Shown: positions 41,054 through 49,502, numbered from the stretch's first letter. The stretch: DNA of 64,000 nt from Sphingomonas citricola (GCF_019429535.1 NZ_JAHXZM010000002.1:620001-684000), one strand, 5' to 3'. The notes: generated by a model not told the origin, from the sequence alone. A program made the numbers and translations.

Positions 41054-44000
41054 TTAGCCCAACGCCGCCCTAAACGCGGACTTGTTGTTGCTGACGTGAT
41101 GGATGAAGACGCGCTCGCCCGCGGGAGTTCGCAGCGCTTCCTCCAGCGCCTGCGCGGGGTCCGTCACCTGGATCACCGTGACATTCCCATTCGAGCCGCT
41201 GCCGGCGTCGTTCGCCGCCGTCAACCCGCCGTTGTTGCGGTGGCGCGGGTCACCCTCAGTCAGCACCTCCTCGCCTTTCCGGGCGATGATGGCCTGCTCA
41301 TCGGGCGCGAGTCCGACGATCCCCCCGGTATGGAAGCGCTGTGCGCCAGCGAACACCAGCGGCGAGAGGTTCCGACGCTGACCTGTGCCCCGCCCAACGA
41401 CGCCGCCGGTGTGAAGTGAACCGGCGCTGAAGCTCGCCGGGATTGGCACGCCAAGCGCGCGCAGGATCTGCACCGCGGCGGCAAAGGCTAGGAGCTGCAC
41501 GAGGGCCTGCGCGATGGAAGCGATGAAGTTGGCCGCGAACTCCCGGACGCTCTGCCCCAGCGCCTTGAAAACGTTCTTCCCGGCGGCGACCTTATTGATG
41601 AAGCCGGTGAACGCGGTGGCCGCGGCGGACGCGAAGGCCTGGGCAATCGCCGTGTTTTCGATGCCGAGCGTCTTGCCCCAGTCCTGCGTCGCCTGCTTCG
41701 CCTGCCGCAGCTTGGCGATGATGTTGTCGAGCTGCGCCTGATCGATGATGCCTAGTTCCACCCGCTGCGCGGGGGAAAGCGCTTCATAAAAGGCGATCAG
41801 CGCATCATAGGCCTGCCGGATGTCGCCACCGAGCGTGCGAATCTGCTCGTCCACCGCATCGGCCTGCGTGTTGTCGCCGATCGATCGCAGGAAGTCCGCC
41901 TGTTCCCTGAGTAGGTCACGCTGCGACGCCAGCTCATCCACCGGCCGTTGCGCGTCGGCGAGCTGCGCGTTCAGGGCGTCGCGGGCGTGCTGGGCATCGA
42001 ACAGGGCCGCTGCTAGTTCCTTCGCGGTAGCAACCTGCGCGTCCGTGACGACGACGGGCGCGTCGCCGTCCTTCAGGTTGCGGTTCGCATCCTCCGCCTT
42101 CTGGCGAAGCTCCAGCTCGGCGGCGGCGATGGACTGGCGCCGCTGTTCCGCAAGGAGGGCAGTGCCGTAGAGCCCGGCTTCCGCGCGCAAGGCATCGACG
42201 CTGCGCTGACGGTCCTCGTTGCCGTGCCGGATAGCCTGATTTAGCGCCTCCTGCCGATCCACGTTGGACTTGGCGATTCGCGCCTGTTCCTCCACCAGAT
42301 CGGATTGGGCCGAACCCGTGTCGCCGACGCGGCCGGCGATGAACCTCTGCAACTCGCCCGCGGTGCGATAGCGTCCGCGCCCGATGTCCTTGCGCAAATA
42401 GCCTTGGTTGCCGCTCAGGATCTGTGCGGCGCGCGGCAGGCGCTGTATTATCTGGTCGACGGGCTTGTCGCTCGGCGCAGTGCGGACGGCCTTCGCCCCA
42501 CCGGCACCAAGGAAGTGTGCAAGGTAGAGGTTCCCCGCCGTCACCTTGGCGCCGAACGACTCAAGGAAGCGGGCGTTCTCGCGCGCATACTGGTCGATGA
42601 CGCCGCGGGCGATTCGCTCATTGCCGCGCAGGGCGAGCACCTGGCCGCGGCTCAGGCTCTGATCGGCACCGGGCGTGCGCCTATACACGGCGGCGAACGT
42701 CTCTTCGGTGAATTGCCCATAGCCGCGCGCCGACGAATGTGGGTTCTTCCCGGCGCCACCTTCCGCGCCGACCACGCGGCTTTCGAACTGCCGCATCTCG
42801 CGCTCGCGGGCCGCCGCAGCGGACTTGCGCGCCACATCGTTCGCCTTGTCGATGTCCGCCTGTTCCTTGGCGACGGCGATTTCCCGCAGCCTGGCAGCGA
42901 CGATCGCATCCCCGGTCGATGCCATTTCCTGGCGATAGGCGAGTTCGCCGGCAAGCTGCGCACGGCGCCGGCTATCGGCGGCATTTAGCCCCGTCTGCCC
43001 GCGCTGGCGAAGCGCCTGAAGCTGCTGTTCGGCGTCAAGGTCCGATAGCCTTTCGGCACGATGCTTCGCGTCCGTTCCGTTCGGATCATCGTTGGCCGTG
43101 TCGGGCGCGCGACGCTCTAGCCGCGCCAGTTCGGCCTTCGCCTTGGCAAGCTGATCCTTCGACGCATCAACGAGGTGCTGGAGAGTGCCGGCGATCGGCG
43201 ACCCCTTCGCGATGGCCGCCTCATAGTCGGTGATCGTCTTTTGCAGGTCGCGGATCTGCGCCTGCACCTGCGCGATGCGAGCGGATACGCCTGCGGTGGC
43301 GGGCTTGTCGTCGCCGAGTGCGCCCGAGATAGCGTCGCCCACGTCCCCCACGGCGCCCGCCAGTTCGTTCAGCACGCCGATGGTGATCTTGATCGGTGCC
43401 GAGTCGGCGATGAACTTGATGAGCGAGTCCCACGCGTTGCCGAGTGACCGCGCGGCTTCACCCCACGGCCCACGCGACTTGGCAGCAATGCCATCTTCCA
43501 TGCGCTGATAGGCAAGGCGCGCTTCAGTGCGGGCCGCTTCGGCGTTGCCAGAGTCGAACAGCGCGCGGATGTGCTCCCGCTCCGACGCGGTGAGGAACTG
43601 CAGCTTGTCATCGAACTGGGCGACGGCATCATAGCCGCCGGTGAAAGCCTCCGCTGCAGCCCTGGCTGCGTCCGGCAGCGACTGCCCCAGCCGTTCCGCC
43701 GTCTCCTGCGCGGCGCGCCCCAAGCTGCCGATCGCGTCTGCGGCGACGCTCTGGTCCACCAAGGCATTGATCGCCGCATCGGCGTCCTTGGCGCTTGCGC
43801 CTAGCCGTTCCAGCGCCGCCACCTGGCCCGCCAGCGCACCCGCATCATAGCTGCCGCCATCGGCCCGGAACGCCAGCGACGCGCTAAACTTGCGCAGGCG
43901 CTCTGCCTGATCACCAGCCTCCTTCAGCCCAATGATGATGCCGCCGATCACCGCCGCGGCACCGAGGAACGCCGGATTGCTGAACGCGCCCACGATGGCA

Positions 44001-45256
44001 CTGGTGACGCGAGGGAAGATCTGGAGAATCTGCCCGCCCTGCTGCCCAAGCGTCTGTGTCAGGCTGGTGCCGGACGCGAGCTGAGTTGCCACGTCGTTGA
44101 TCTGGTAGCCGAGATTGGTCAGTTCATAGGGCTTCAGGCCAAAGAGCCCGACCTTGGCACCACTGCCTGCCCGGCTGTTGCGCTCCAGCGCGACACGGGC
44201 CTGCTCTGCCTCCGCGGCAAGGTGCTGTTCGGCACGGGCCAGCTCGTCGGCCTCGAGCTTCCCGGCGGCGGCGAGTTCCCGATAGCGTGCGAGGGAGGCG
44301 TTGAACCTGTCCTGGATCGCCGCCAGCGGATCAAGCTGCGCTCGAAGCTGCGCCGCCTCCCGCGCCATGCGTTCTTCGCCTTCGGCCGCTTTGATGAAGG
44401 CGGCGGCGGACGCGCGGGCCTGTGCTCCGCGCGGATCGTCGGTGATGTTGAACCGGTTGCGGTTGGCCTGCTCGGCGCGCTCTGCGTCCGCGAGTGCAGC
44501 CGTCGCAATTTCCTGCTCGCGGAGCTTCTCGATCTCGGCGGTGCGTGCCTCCGTCCGCCGGAAGATGTTGTCGGCCTCGATCAGGACCGAGGCTGCCGCC
44601 GCGGCGTTGCCTGTCGCTGCTGGTCGGCTGACGCCCGTTACATCGTTGATGCGTTGCTGAATGGCGGTGACGCGCTGAGCGGCCTCTGCCTGCTCGTTCA
44701 GCGCCTGCGTCGTCAGCTCGATCCGGGCGGCCGCGACGGCCTGCGCGTCCTCAACCGCATGAACGGTGGCGCTGAGCTGAAGGAGGGACGAACGGGAGCC
44801 GTTGAGCGCCGCTTCCTGCGTGGCGATTGTGCGCGTCAGGTTGTCGGCGCGGCTGGCGAGAGACGTCTGTTCCTGCTCGACGGCCTTGATCTGGGCGATG
44901 AAAGGTGCTTGGTCACGCCCCGCCAGCACTTCGTCAACGACGCCTTGCCGCAAGCTGGCGAGCGCGCGGGAAGCAGCTTCGGCCTGCGCCACGATGGCGG
45001 CAAGCTGGGCCTTGTTCGATGCTATGGAGGCTTGCTGCCGTTCAAACGCCGCGCCAGCCGCATCTGCCTTGCCGCTGACGGCGGCGAACGCCCGGTCGAG
45101 CGCGCCGAGCGTCTTGCCGAGTTCCGCGACGCCGCCGCTGGCGTCCGTGGCATCACCAAGGAGCGAGTCCAGCGCGCTCGAGACGGCTTTGATTGCCTGA
45201 TCCGCCTCGTTCTTCGCGCGGATAACGAGATTCACGTCAGCGCTGCGAGTGCTCAT
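41054..45256 (-). CDS. Phage tail tape measure protein with muralytic domain
   Basis: This 1400-residue intact frame is a siphophage-type tape measure. It has a long Ala/Glu/Gln-rich coiled coil (about 1-400 and 630-800), hydrophobic segments near 415-445 and 1245-1275, and the GGVVG-type C-terminal signatures (LHTGGVVGRGTGQRR, FHTGGIVG). Residues about 815-950 (GAEGGAGKNPHSSARGYGQF) resemble a lytic transglycosylase that opens peptidoglycan during DNA entry. The start MSTRSADVNLVIRAK overlaps the upstream stop (ATGA) and has GGAGG 11 bases away. No other virion gene is nearby, which is unusual for such a long undamaged gene. Confidence 0.88.
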   Translation of the reverse strand: MSTRSADVNLVIRAKNEADQAIKAVSSALDSLLGDATDASGGVAELGKTLGALDRAFAAVSGKADAAGAAFERQQASIASNKAQLAAIVAQAEAASRALASLRQGVVDEVLAGRDQAPFIAQIKAVEQEQTSLASRADNLTRTIATQEAALNGSRSSLLQLSATVHAVEDAQAVAAARIELTTQALNEQAEAAQRVTAIQQRINDVTGVSRPAATGNAAAAASVLIEADNIFRRTEARTAEIEKLREQEIATAALADAERAEQANRNRFNITDDPRGAQARASAAAFIKAAEGEERMAREAAQLRAQLDPLAAIQDRFNASLARYRELAAAGKLEADELARAEQHLAAEAEQARVALERNSRAGSGAKVGLFGLKPYELTNLGYQINDVATQLASGTSLTQTLGQQGGQILQIFPRVTSAIVGAFSNPAFLGAAAVIGGIIIGLKEAGDQAERLRKFSASLAFRADGGSYDAGALAGQVAALERLGASAKDADAAINALVDQSVAADAIGSLGRAAQETAERLGQSLPDAARAAAEAFTGGYDAVAQFDDKLQFLTASEREHIRALFDSGNAEAARTEARLAYQRMEDGIAAKSRGPWGEAARSLGNAWDSLIKFIADSAPIKITIGVLNELAGAVGDVGDAISGALGDDKPATAGVSARIAQVQAQIRDLQKTITDYEAAIAKGSPIAGTLQHLVDASKDQLAKAKAELARLERRAPDTANDDPNGTDAKHRAERLSDLDAEQQLQALRQRGQTGLNAADSRRRAQLAGELAYRQEMASTGDAIVAARLREIAVAKEQADIDKANDVARKSAAAAREREMRQFESRVVGAEGGAGKNPHSSARGYGQFTEETFAAVYRRTPGADQSLSRGQVLALRGNERIARGVIDQYARENARFLESFGAKVTAGNLYLAHFLGAGGAKAVRTAPSDKPVDQIIQRLPRAAQILSGNQGYLRKDIGRGRYRTAGELQRFIAGRVGDTGSAQSDLVEEQARIAKSNVDRQEALNQAIRHGNEDRQRSVDALRAEAGLYGTALLAEQRRQSIAAAELELRQKAEDANRNLKDGDAPVVVTDAQVATAKELAAALFDAQHARDALNAQLADAQRPVDELASQRDLLREQADFLRSIGDNTQADAVDEQIRTLGGDIRQAYDALIAFYEALSPAQRVELGIIDQAQLDNIIAKLRQAKQATQDWGKTLGIENTAIAQAFASAAATAFTGFINKVAAGKNVFKALGQSVREFAANFIASIAQALVQLLAFAAAVQILRALGVPIPASFSAGSLHTGGVVGRGTGQRRNLSPLVFAGAQRFHTGGIVGLAPDEQAIIARKGEEVLTEGDPRHRNNGGLTAANDAGSGSNGNVTVIQVTDPAQALEEALRTPAGERVFIHHVSNNKSAFRAALG

Positions 45257-45687
45257 CGGTGGGCCGCCTCCAGCATAAGGTAGTTGCTGAACTCCCGAAC
45301 CGAGTCGAGAAGGACTTGTGCGATGCATTCGGCTGAATATCCAGCTCTGGTAGAGACAACCACTTGGAAGCAAGCCTCAAACAACTTCCTTCCTTCTTCG
45401 ATCTGGTCGACTTCCTGCCGCTTCAAGTCCGATCCATACCAGACGACCCAGCGCTGCAGCTCGGGGAGCGCTAGCAGAACCTCCATGAAGGTCTTGTAGG
45501 GCTTATCTGCCGGGTCGCTCTCGCGCGCGAGGCGGTCGATTGTGGCACCGATGTCTCTGCCATGCTCTTCGATCACTGCAGCCATATCCGCCGCGGACAG
45601 TGGATGGACATTCCCGGAAATATTGTCGTTCGCCGAGACGGACACAGTCCGGCGCTCAGGTAGCTCGATTGAAGTGTAATAGGTCAT
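45253..45687 (-). CDS. Putative tail assembly chaperone (pre-tape-measure protein)
   Basis: This 144-residue protein begins MTYYTSIELPERRTVSVSAN and has a helical middle (LSAADMAAVIEEHGRDIGAT, then MEVLLALPELQRWVVWYGSD). It directly precedes and overlaps the tape measure gene. In tailed phages that place is held by the tail assembly chaperone, which coats the tape measure before tube assembly. The call rests on position, size and helical content; the sequence itself is not diagnostic. I see no obvious frameshift extension. Confidence 0.55.
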   Translation of the reverse strand: MTYYTSIELPERRTVSVSANDNISGNVHPLSAADMAAVIEEHGRDIGATIDRLARESDPADKPYKTFMEVLLALPELQRWVVWYGSDLKRQEVDQIEEGRKLFEACFQVVVSTRAGYSAECIAQVLLDSVREFSNYLMLEAAHR

Positions 45688-45846
45688 CGAGGGCGACTCA
45701 CATCAGCTGTAGACTCTACGGTCACAGCCAACATAATACGCTTACCTACAGAATGGGAGTCAATTCACTATTATCATAGATATTCAACTTAATGGTGAAA
45801 GCCATTCAACTTTTTGTCTTCTTAACGCGAGGCTTTGAAAATCGAC
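45688..45846. promoter_or_regulatory. AT-rich divergent control region
   Basis: This short AT-rich stretch separates the tail genes (minus) from the HTH gene (plus) and must hold both promoters. Candidate -10-like sequences occur around 45765-45790 (TATTATCATAGATATT). No clear palindrome was found. Confidence 0.35.
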
Positions 45847-46287
45847 ATGAACTCGGTGCAACAGCCTAATCCGATCCTTGTCAGCGTCGATACGGCGGCG
45901 ACCATGCTCGGCATGAGCCGACCGACGGTCTACAAGCTGCTTAACTCCGGTGCCCTTCACGCCGTGAAAAGCGGCGGCCGCACGTTGATCCCAACGCAGG
46001 CCTTGCGCGACTATGCTGAGACCCTGTCGTCTTATGTGCCGGCGGCACAGAATGGGAGGAAGGTGAAGCGGGTGGCGCCCGCGCTCGCCGCTCCAGTGGC
46101 AGACCGGATGCTTAGGATCGAAGCCGTTATGGCCCGCACCGGCTTAGGCAAAAGCTCAATCTATGGTCAGTCGGCGGCTGGTAAGTTCCCCCGCCAGATA
46201 CCACTAGGCGGACGCGCATCCGGCTGGCGTGAGTCCGACGTGGATGCCTGGATCGCCGACCCTTCCGGCTACACGGCTAAGCCTTAG
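45847..46287 (+). CDS. Double helix-turn-helix regulator (HTH_17 plus AlpA-like)
   Basis: This 146-residue protein has two related DNA-binding units. Residues about 8-55 are an excisionase-type HTH (VSVDTAATMLGMSRPTVYKL, then ALHAVKSGGRTLIPTQALRD). Residues about 90-140 are an AlpA-type unit (RIEAVMARTGLGKSSIYG, FPRQIPLGGRASGWRESDVD). Such tandem units could bind paired sites, for example at excision or early promoters. ATG 45847 was chosen; a TTG 12 bases upstream is possible but sits too close to the GAGG. It overlaps the convergent RHH gene by 11 bp. Confidence 0.72.
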   Translation: MNSVQQPNPILVSVDTAATMLGMSRPTVYKLLNSGALHAVKSGGRTLIPTQALRDYAETLSSYVPAAQNGRKVKRVAPALAAPVADRMLRIEAVMARTGLGKSSIYGQSAAGKFPRQIPLGGRASGWRESDVDAWIADPSGYTAKP

Positions 46288-46471
46288 CTTCCTTGGCAAG
46301 GAACGCCGCCAGCGCGTGCCGGATTGCCTCGGGGCGTGACGGTGCCGAAGCCTGCCTCGCGACCCACTCGTCCAGCGCTGCAAGCTGGTCCGGCTGCAGC
46401 CGGACGTTGATACTTTCGCCTCTGCCAGTGGCAGGCCGGCCTCTCCGTTTTATGGCACCCGTAATTGACAT
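46277..46471 (-). CDS. Ribbon-helix-helix transcription factor
   Basis: This 64-residue protein begins MSITGAIKRRGRPATGRGES. The segment INVRLQPDQLAALDEWVARQ, with a following helix (RPEAIRHALAAFLAKEA), is a CopG/Arc-type RHH fold. The start at 46471 lies inside the loop of a perfect 13-bp inverted repeat, which is probably its own operator. No ribosome-binding site precedes it, so initiation may be leaderless; a GTG at 46537 would add 22 poorly conserved residues. Confidence 0.75.
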   Translation of the reverse strand: MSITGAIKRRGRPATGRGESINVRLQPDQLAALDEWVARQASAPSRPEAIRHALAAFLAKEAKA

Positions 46472-46494
46472 GGTTAATATTGGGTGCCATAAAA
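46448..46494. promoter_or_regulatory. Perfect 13-bp inverted repeat around the RHH start codon
   Basis: TTTTATGGCACCC (46448-46460) and GGGTGCCATAAAA (46482-46494) are exact inverted copies 21 bp apart. The ATG of the RHH gene lies in between. RHH dimers bind short palindromic half-sites, so this looks like an autoregulatory operator covering the promoter and start. In the mRNA the arms could also form a stem with the AUG in the loop. Confidence 0.75.
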
Positions 46495-46498
46495 GCCG

Positions 46499-46532
46499 AA
46501 CTGGCGCAAGGAGCCTAACCCTCGCGCCAGTT
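46499..46532. promoter_or_regulatory. Second inverted repeat in the divergent promoter
   Basis: AACTGGCGC (46499-46507) and GCGCCAGTT (46524-46532) form a perfect 9-bp inverted repeat with a 16-bp spacer. It lies between the RHH operator and the start of the 107-residue protein gene at 46564, so it may control that gene. Confidence 0.65.
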
Positions 46533-46563
46533 CTCACCGCAACCGATCACTAGGAGATCGATC

Positions 46564-46887
46564 ATGGCTACCGAGACTTCTACCATCGAAACTGCTGCTA
46601 CGGCAGTGCCCGCGACGCCGGGCGTGGGACAGCTTTCCTTCACCGGCCGCCGGCCCGACGATAGCGGCGTCGATCTGTGGGCCCCCGCCGACGTTGGTGG
46701 CGGTTGGGCTGCCGAGTGCGATGCTGGTCGCGAATACGGCCGCGAGGCGGTTGACTATATCCGATCGTCTGGCGACGCTGCGGCTCTGGGCGGCATCGTG
46801 CGCACGATAGCAGAGCGCGGCACCTTCGGCGGCGTGGAGGCTGGCTTTTTTGCCGCGTTGTCGATGAGCCTTGCCGAACCCGCGTAA
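46564..46887 (+). CDS. Small hypothetical protein at the right end of the element
   Basis: This 107-residue acidic, Ala/Gly-rich protein begins MATETSTIETAATAVPATPG. TAGGAG lies 8 bases upstream of the ATG. No domain was recognised. It is divergent from the RHH gene, with two inverted repeats between them, so it is probably under that regulator's control. Confidence 0.65.
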   Translation: MATETSTIETAATAVPATPGVGQLSFTGRRPDDSGVDLWAPADVGGGWAAECDAGREYGREAVDYIRSSGDAAALGGIVRTIAERGTFGGVEAGFFAALSMSLAEPA

Positions 46888-46936
46888 CGAGAGGGCGGCG
46901 TGTTGAAATTTTCGACGCGTCGCTCCGTCTAGCGCA

Positions 46937-46957
46937 GTGGCGACTCAGTGGCGACTC
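46937..46957 (+). repeat. Right arm-type repeats (GTGGCGACTC motifs)
   Basis: Two perfect GTGGCGACTC copies (46937-46946 and 46948-46957) are spaced by 11 bp, in the same orientation and spacing as the pair at 22171-22191. They lie about 70 bp inside the right attachment repeat. Confidence 0.6.
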
Positions 46958-47028
46958 GGCGACAGTCAAGGCTCGCCTTACCTGCACGAGTGCGGCAGCT
47001 AAGGCCTTGTAATACCATGAAAATAGTT

Positions 47029-47077
47029 TGGCAGGGGAGCTCGGACTCGAACCGAGGGCCTTCGGTTTTGGAGACCG
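47029..47077. repeat. Right attachment repeat within the tRNA-Trp gene
   Basis: These 49 bp, identical to 22009-22057, form the 3' part of the complete tRNA-Trp gene. The element therefore regenerates a full tRNA on integration. Confidence 0.93.
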
Positions 47078-47105
47078 ACGCTCTAACCAACTGAGCTACA
47101 CCCCT
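47029..47105 (-). tRNA. trpT: tRNA-Trp (CCA anticodon)
   Basis: On the minus strand, AGGGGTG at the 5' end pairs with CTCCCCT, apart from one U-U mismatch. The D arm is GCTC-GAGC, the anticodon stem TCGGT/ACCGA encloses CTCCAAA (anticodon CCA), and the T arm is CTCGG-TTCGAGT-CCGAG. The gene-encoded CCA ends at 47029, for a total of 77 nt. It is the integration target of the adjacent element. Confidence 0.96.
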
Positions 47106-47117
47106 GTGCGGCTGCGG

Positions 47118-47146
47118 CTATTGTCGTACGCGGCCGGTTTCGTCAA
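47118..47146 (-). promoter_or_regulatory. Possible tRNA-Trp promoter
   Basis: TTGACG (47146-47141, minus strand) is followed after 17 bases by CAATAG (47123-47118), ending 13 bases before the tRNA 5' end. The -35 is good and the -10 weak. Confidence 0.4.
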
Positions 47147-47162
47147 CTACCTTGTCACCGGC

Positions 47163-49502
47163 TCAGGCGGCGCGCGCCTTGCCGAGGTTGCGTCTAATCA
47201 GGTCGCGCGTGTCGTCGACGGGCAGGGGGCGACCGAAATAATAACCCTGGATCGCGGTGCAGCCCAGTTCGCGGACCAACGCTAATTCCGCCTCGGTTTC
47301 CACGCCCTCAGCCGTGGTCATCATCCCGAGGCTGCGCGCGAGCGCCACCACCGCGCGGATGATCGCGAGCGGCTCGGCCACGCCCTGCGCGGCGGACACC
47401 ACGAAGCTGCGATCGATCTTGATCGACGAGAAGCGCGTGCGGCTGAGATAGCCGAGCGACGAAAATCCGGTGCCAAAATCATCGAGGCTCAGCCGTACGC
47501 CCAGGTCAAGAACTTGTTCGAGCACGCGCGTCGCGCCGGTGCCCTCGCGCATGAACACGCCCTCGGTCACTTCGAGCTCGAGCCGCTGTGCCGGCAGCCG
47601 GCTCTGCGCGAGCGCGGAGGCGATCACGGTGACGAAATTGGGATTGGTCAATTGCTCGGGCGACACGTTGACCGCGACGCGCAGGTCGCCGGGCCAGCGC
47701 GCCGCTTCCTCGCATGCGGTTCGCGCGACCCACTCGCCGATCGGCGAGATCAGACGGGTTTCCTCGGCGATCCCGACGAACCTGTTCGGGCCGATCGGCC
47801 CCAGCCGCGGATGGTTCCAGCGCAGCAACGCCTCGAAACCGCGCAGATTGCCGCTGCCTGCATCGACCACCGGCTGGTAATGGAGGGCGAGTTCGCCCCG
47901 CTCCAGCGCCTGGCGCAGTTCGAGTTCGAGGACGCGGCGCTCCTCGGCATCGGCGTGAAGCTGAGGCTCGTAGGCGTGAAACACGCCGCCGCCGCGATCC
48001 TTGGACCGATAGAGCGCGAGGTCGGCCGAGCGGATCAGCGTCTCTGCGGTACGCCCGTCGCGCGGACTGGTCGCGACGCCGACCGAGGCGCCGATCAGCA
48101 ACGTGTGCTGGTCAACCTCATACGGGCGCGACAAGGTATCGATGATGGTGCGCGCCAACCGCTCGACGCGTTGCGGATCGGAGGCATCGCGCACCACCAC
48201 CGCGAATTCGTCGCCGCCCAATCGACCGATGAGCTCGTTCTCGCTCATCATCTGGCTCAACCGCTCCGACACGCGGCCGAGCAGCCGGTCGCCGATCGGG
48301 TGGCCAAGCGTGTCGTTGACCGCCTTGAAGCGGTCGAGGTCGATCATCATGAACGCACAGCGCGATCGCCAGCGCTCCGCGTCGGTCAGCGCGCGCGACA
48401 AGGCTTCGTTGACGTGAAGCCGATTGGGCAGCCCGGTCAGCGTGTCGAACCGTGCCATGCGGTTGATCTTGTCGGCCGAGGCGCGCTGCTCGGTCACATC
48501 GGACGCGACGCCGCGAAAACCGAGGAATACGCCGTTGGCGTCGTAGCGCGGCCGTGCCGCGATTTCCCACCAGCGCTCCTCCCCGTCGAGGACGATCGGC
48601 AGCGTCAGGTCGCGAAAGCCTTCGCGCTGCTTCAGTTTCTCGGCCAGTTGCCGGAGCCCAGCGGCGAAATTGCCCGCTTCCCAGGTCGGCCCGGCGAGAA
48701 CCTGAAGGAACGGCAGGTTGGTCATGGTTTCGGCGGGCAGCCGGCACGCAGCGGCGAACCGCTCGCTCGCGTGCACGATGCGGCGCGCCGCATCGATCTC
48801 CCACAGCCAATCCGAACCCTGTTCGTCGAAGTCACGCAGCAGGAGACTGACGGTTTCGTTGCGTTCATCGAGCGCAGCTTGCGTCAAGTGGCGCGCAACC
48901 AATGCGTGTCCGAGCGCGAGCGTCAGATAGGTCAGCAGGCCCGCGACCATCACCGTCGCGGCGGCGGCGAGGTGCATTTGCGCGGTCAGCAGTGCCAGCG
49001 CCATCGCGGCGGCGACGACCACCACGAACGTCACGCCTGCAAGCGGGACGGGGGCGAGGATCAGCGCCGAACCGAGCGTCAACGCGAGTCCGGCCAACCA
49101 GAGATCGGGCGACGCGGGGAGCACGTGCCCGCGCGCGGCCGCGAGGAAGGGAAACGTCCAGAGGAGTGCAATAGCGAGGCTGTCGATCACAGCGCCGGCG
49201 ATGTCGCGTCGGGATGCCTCGTTCTCGATACGATCCGACATGCGACGTCGGCGCCACGCAACCGCCCCGGTCCCCGCCAAGACCGTACTTGCCCACAGTA
49301 CGCGCTGCCAGGGCACGAACGCGGGAAGCGTCAGCATTACCGCGACGACGTGCAGCCCGAACAGCAACGCCGCGCGCCGCCCCAGCGCATCCAACTGGAT
49401 CGCACGCAAGCGCCCCCACGTCGACGCATCGCCACCGTCGTCCAACCCGAGCATGGCGCCGAGACGTATCCGCGGCATCGTAGAGGGGAGGGGCAACGTC
49501 AC
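47163..49502 (-). CDS. Membrane-bound GGDEF-EAL cyclic-di-GMP enzyme with PAS domain
   Basis: This 779-residue protein has about six transmembrane helices in the N-terminal 210 residues and a PAS-like domain (about 225-340, WLWEIDAARRIVHASERFAA). A GGDEF domain follows with an intact signature (RLGGDEFAVVV), then an EAL domain with EALLRW and the loop DDFGTGFSSLGYL. Both catalytic motifs are present, so it could synthesise and degrade c-di-GMP, controlling motility or biofilm. The start is uncertain: GTG 49502 or ATG 49478, neither with a clear ribosome-binding site. It ends 58 bp from tRNA-Trp. Confidence 0.92.
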   Translation of the reverse strand: MTLPLPSTMPRIRLGAMLGLDDGGDASTWGRLRAIQLDALGRRAALLFGLHVVAVMLTLPAFVPWQRVLWASTVLAGTGAVAWRRRRMSDRIENEASRRDIAGAVIDSLAIALLWTFPFLAAARGHVLPASPDLWLAGLALTLGSALILAPVPLAGVTFVVVVAAAMALALLTAQMHLAAAATVMVAGLLTYLTLALGHALVARHLTQAALDERNETVSLLLRDFDEQGSDWLWEIDAARRIVHASERFAAACRLPAETMTNLPFLQVLAGPTWEAGNFAAGLRQLAEKLKQREGFRDLTLPIVLDGEERWWEIAARPRYDANGVFLGFRGVASDVTEQRASADKINRMARFDTLTGLPNRLHVNEALSRALTDAERWRSRCAFMMIDLDRFKAVNDTLGHPIGDRLLGRVSERLSQMMSENELIGRLGGDEFAVVVRDASDPQRVERLARTIIDTLSRPYEVDQHTLLIGASVGVATSPRDGRTAETLIRSADLALYRSKDRGGGVFHAYEPQLHADAEERRVLELELRQALERGELALHYQPVVDAGSGNLRGFEALLRWNHPRLGPIGPNRFVGIAEETRLISPIGEWVARTACEEAARWPGDLRVAVNVSPEQLTNPNFVTVIASALAQSRLPAQRLELEVTEGVFMREGTGATRVLEQVLDLGVRLSLDDFGTGFSSLGYLSRTRFSSIKIDRSFVVSAAQGVAEPLAIIRAVVALARSLGMMTTAEGVETEAELALVRELGCTAIQGYYFGRPLPVDDTRDLIRRNLGKARAA

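Larger units (their letters stand above)
22009..47077. mobile_element. 25 kb integrative element in tRNA-Trp carrying defence cargo and a tail tape measure gene
   Basis: The element lies between 49-bp perfect direct repeats of the tRNA-Trp 3' end and carries a P4-type integrase just inside the left end. Gene content in order: int, an unknown gene, an AlpA-like regulator, two small genes, a PriCT-2/RecA-type replication protein with iteron-like repeats, a NACHT NTPase, a three-gene nucleotide-enzyme operon, a type IIG RM enzyme with a NucS-like partner, tape measure and chaperone-like genes, two regulators and a small protein. There are no conjugation, capsid, portal, terminase or lysis genes. 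This fits a phage satellite or mobilisable island. The integrase lies next to the tRNA fragment, not the intact tRNA gene. Confidence 0.88.

Noticed and set aside
44222..45283. 353-codon plus-strand frame over the tape measure gene
   Set aside because: Antisense to a well-supported coiled-coil tape measure gene; no recognisable domain and no ribosome-binding site.
22009..47077. Conjugative element (ICE)
   Set aside because: No relaxase, coupling protein or type IV secretion genes are present.
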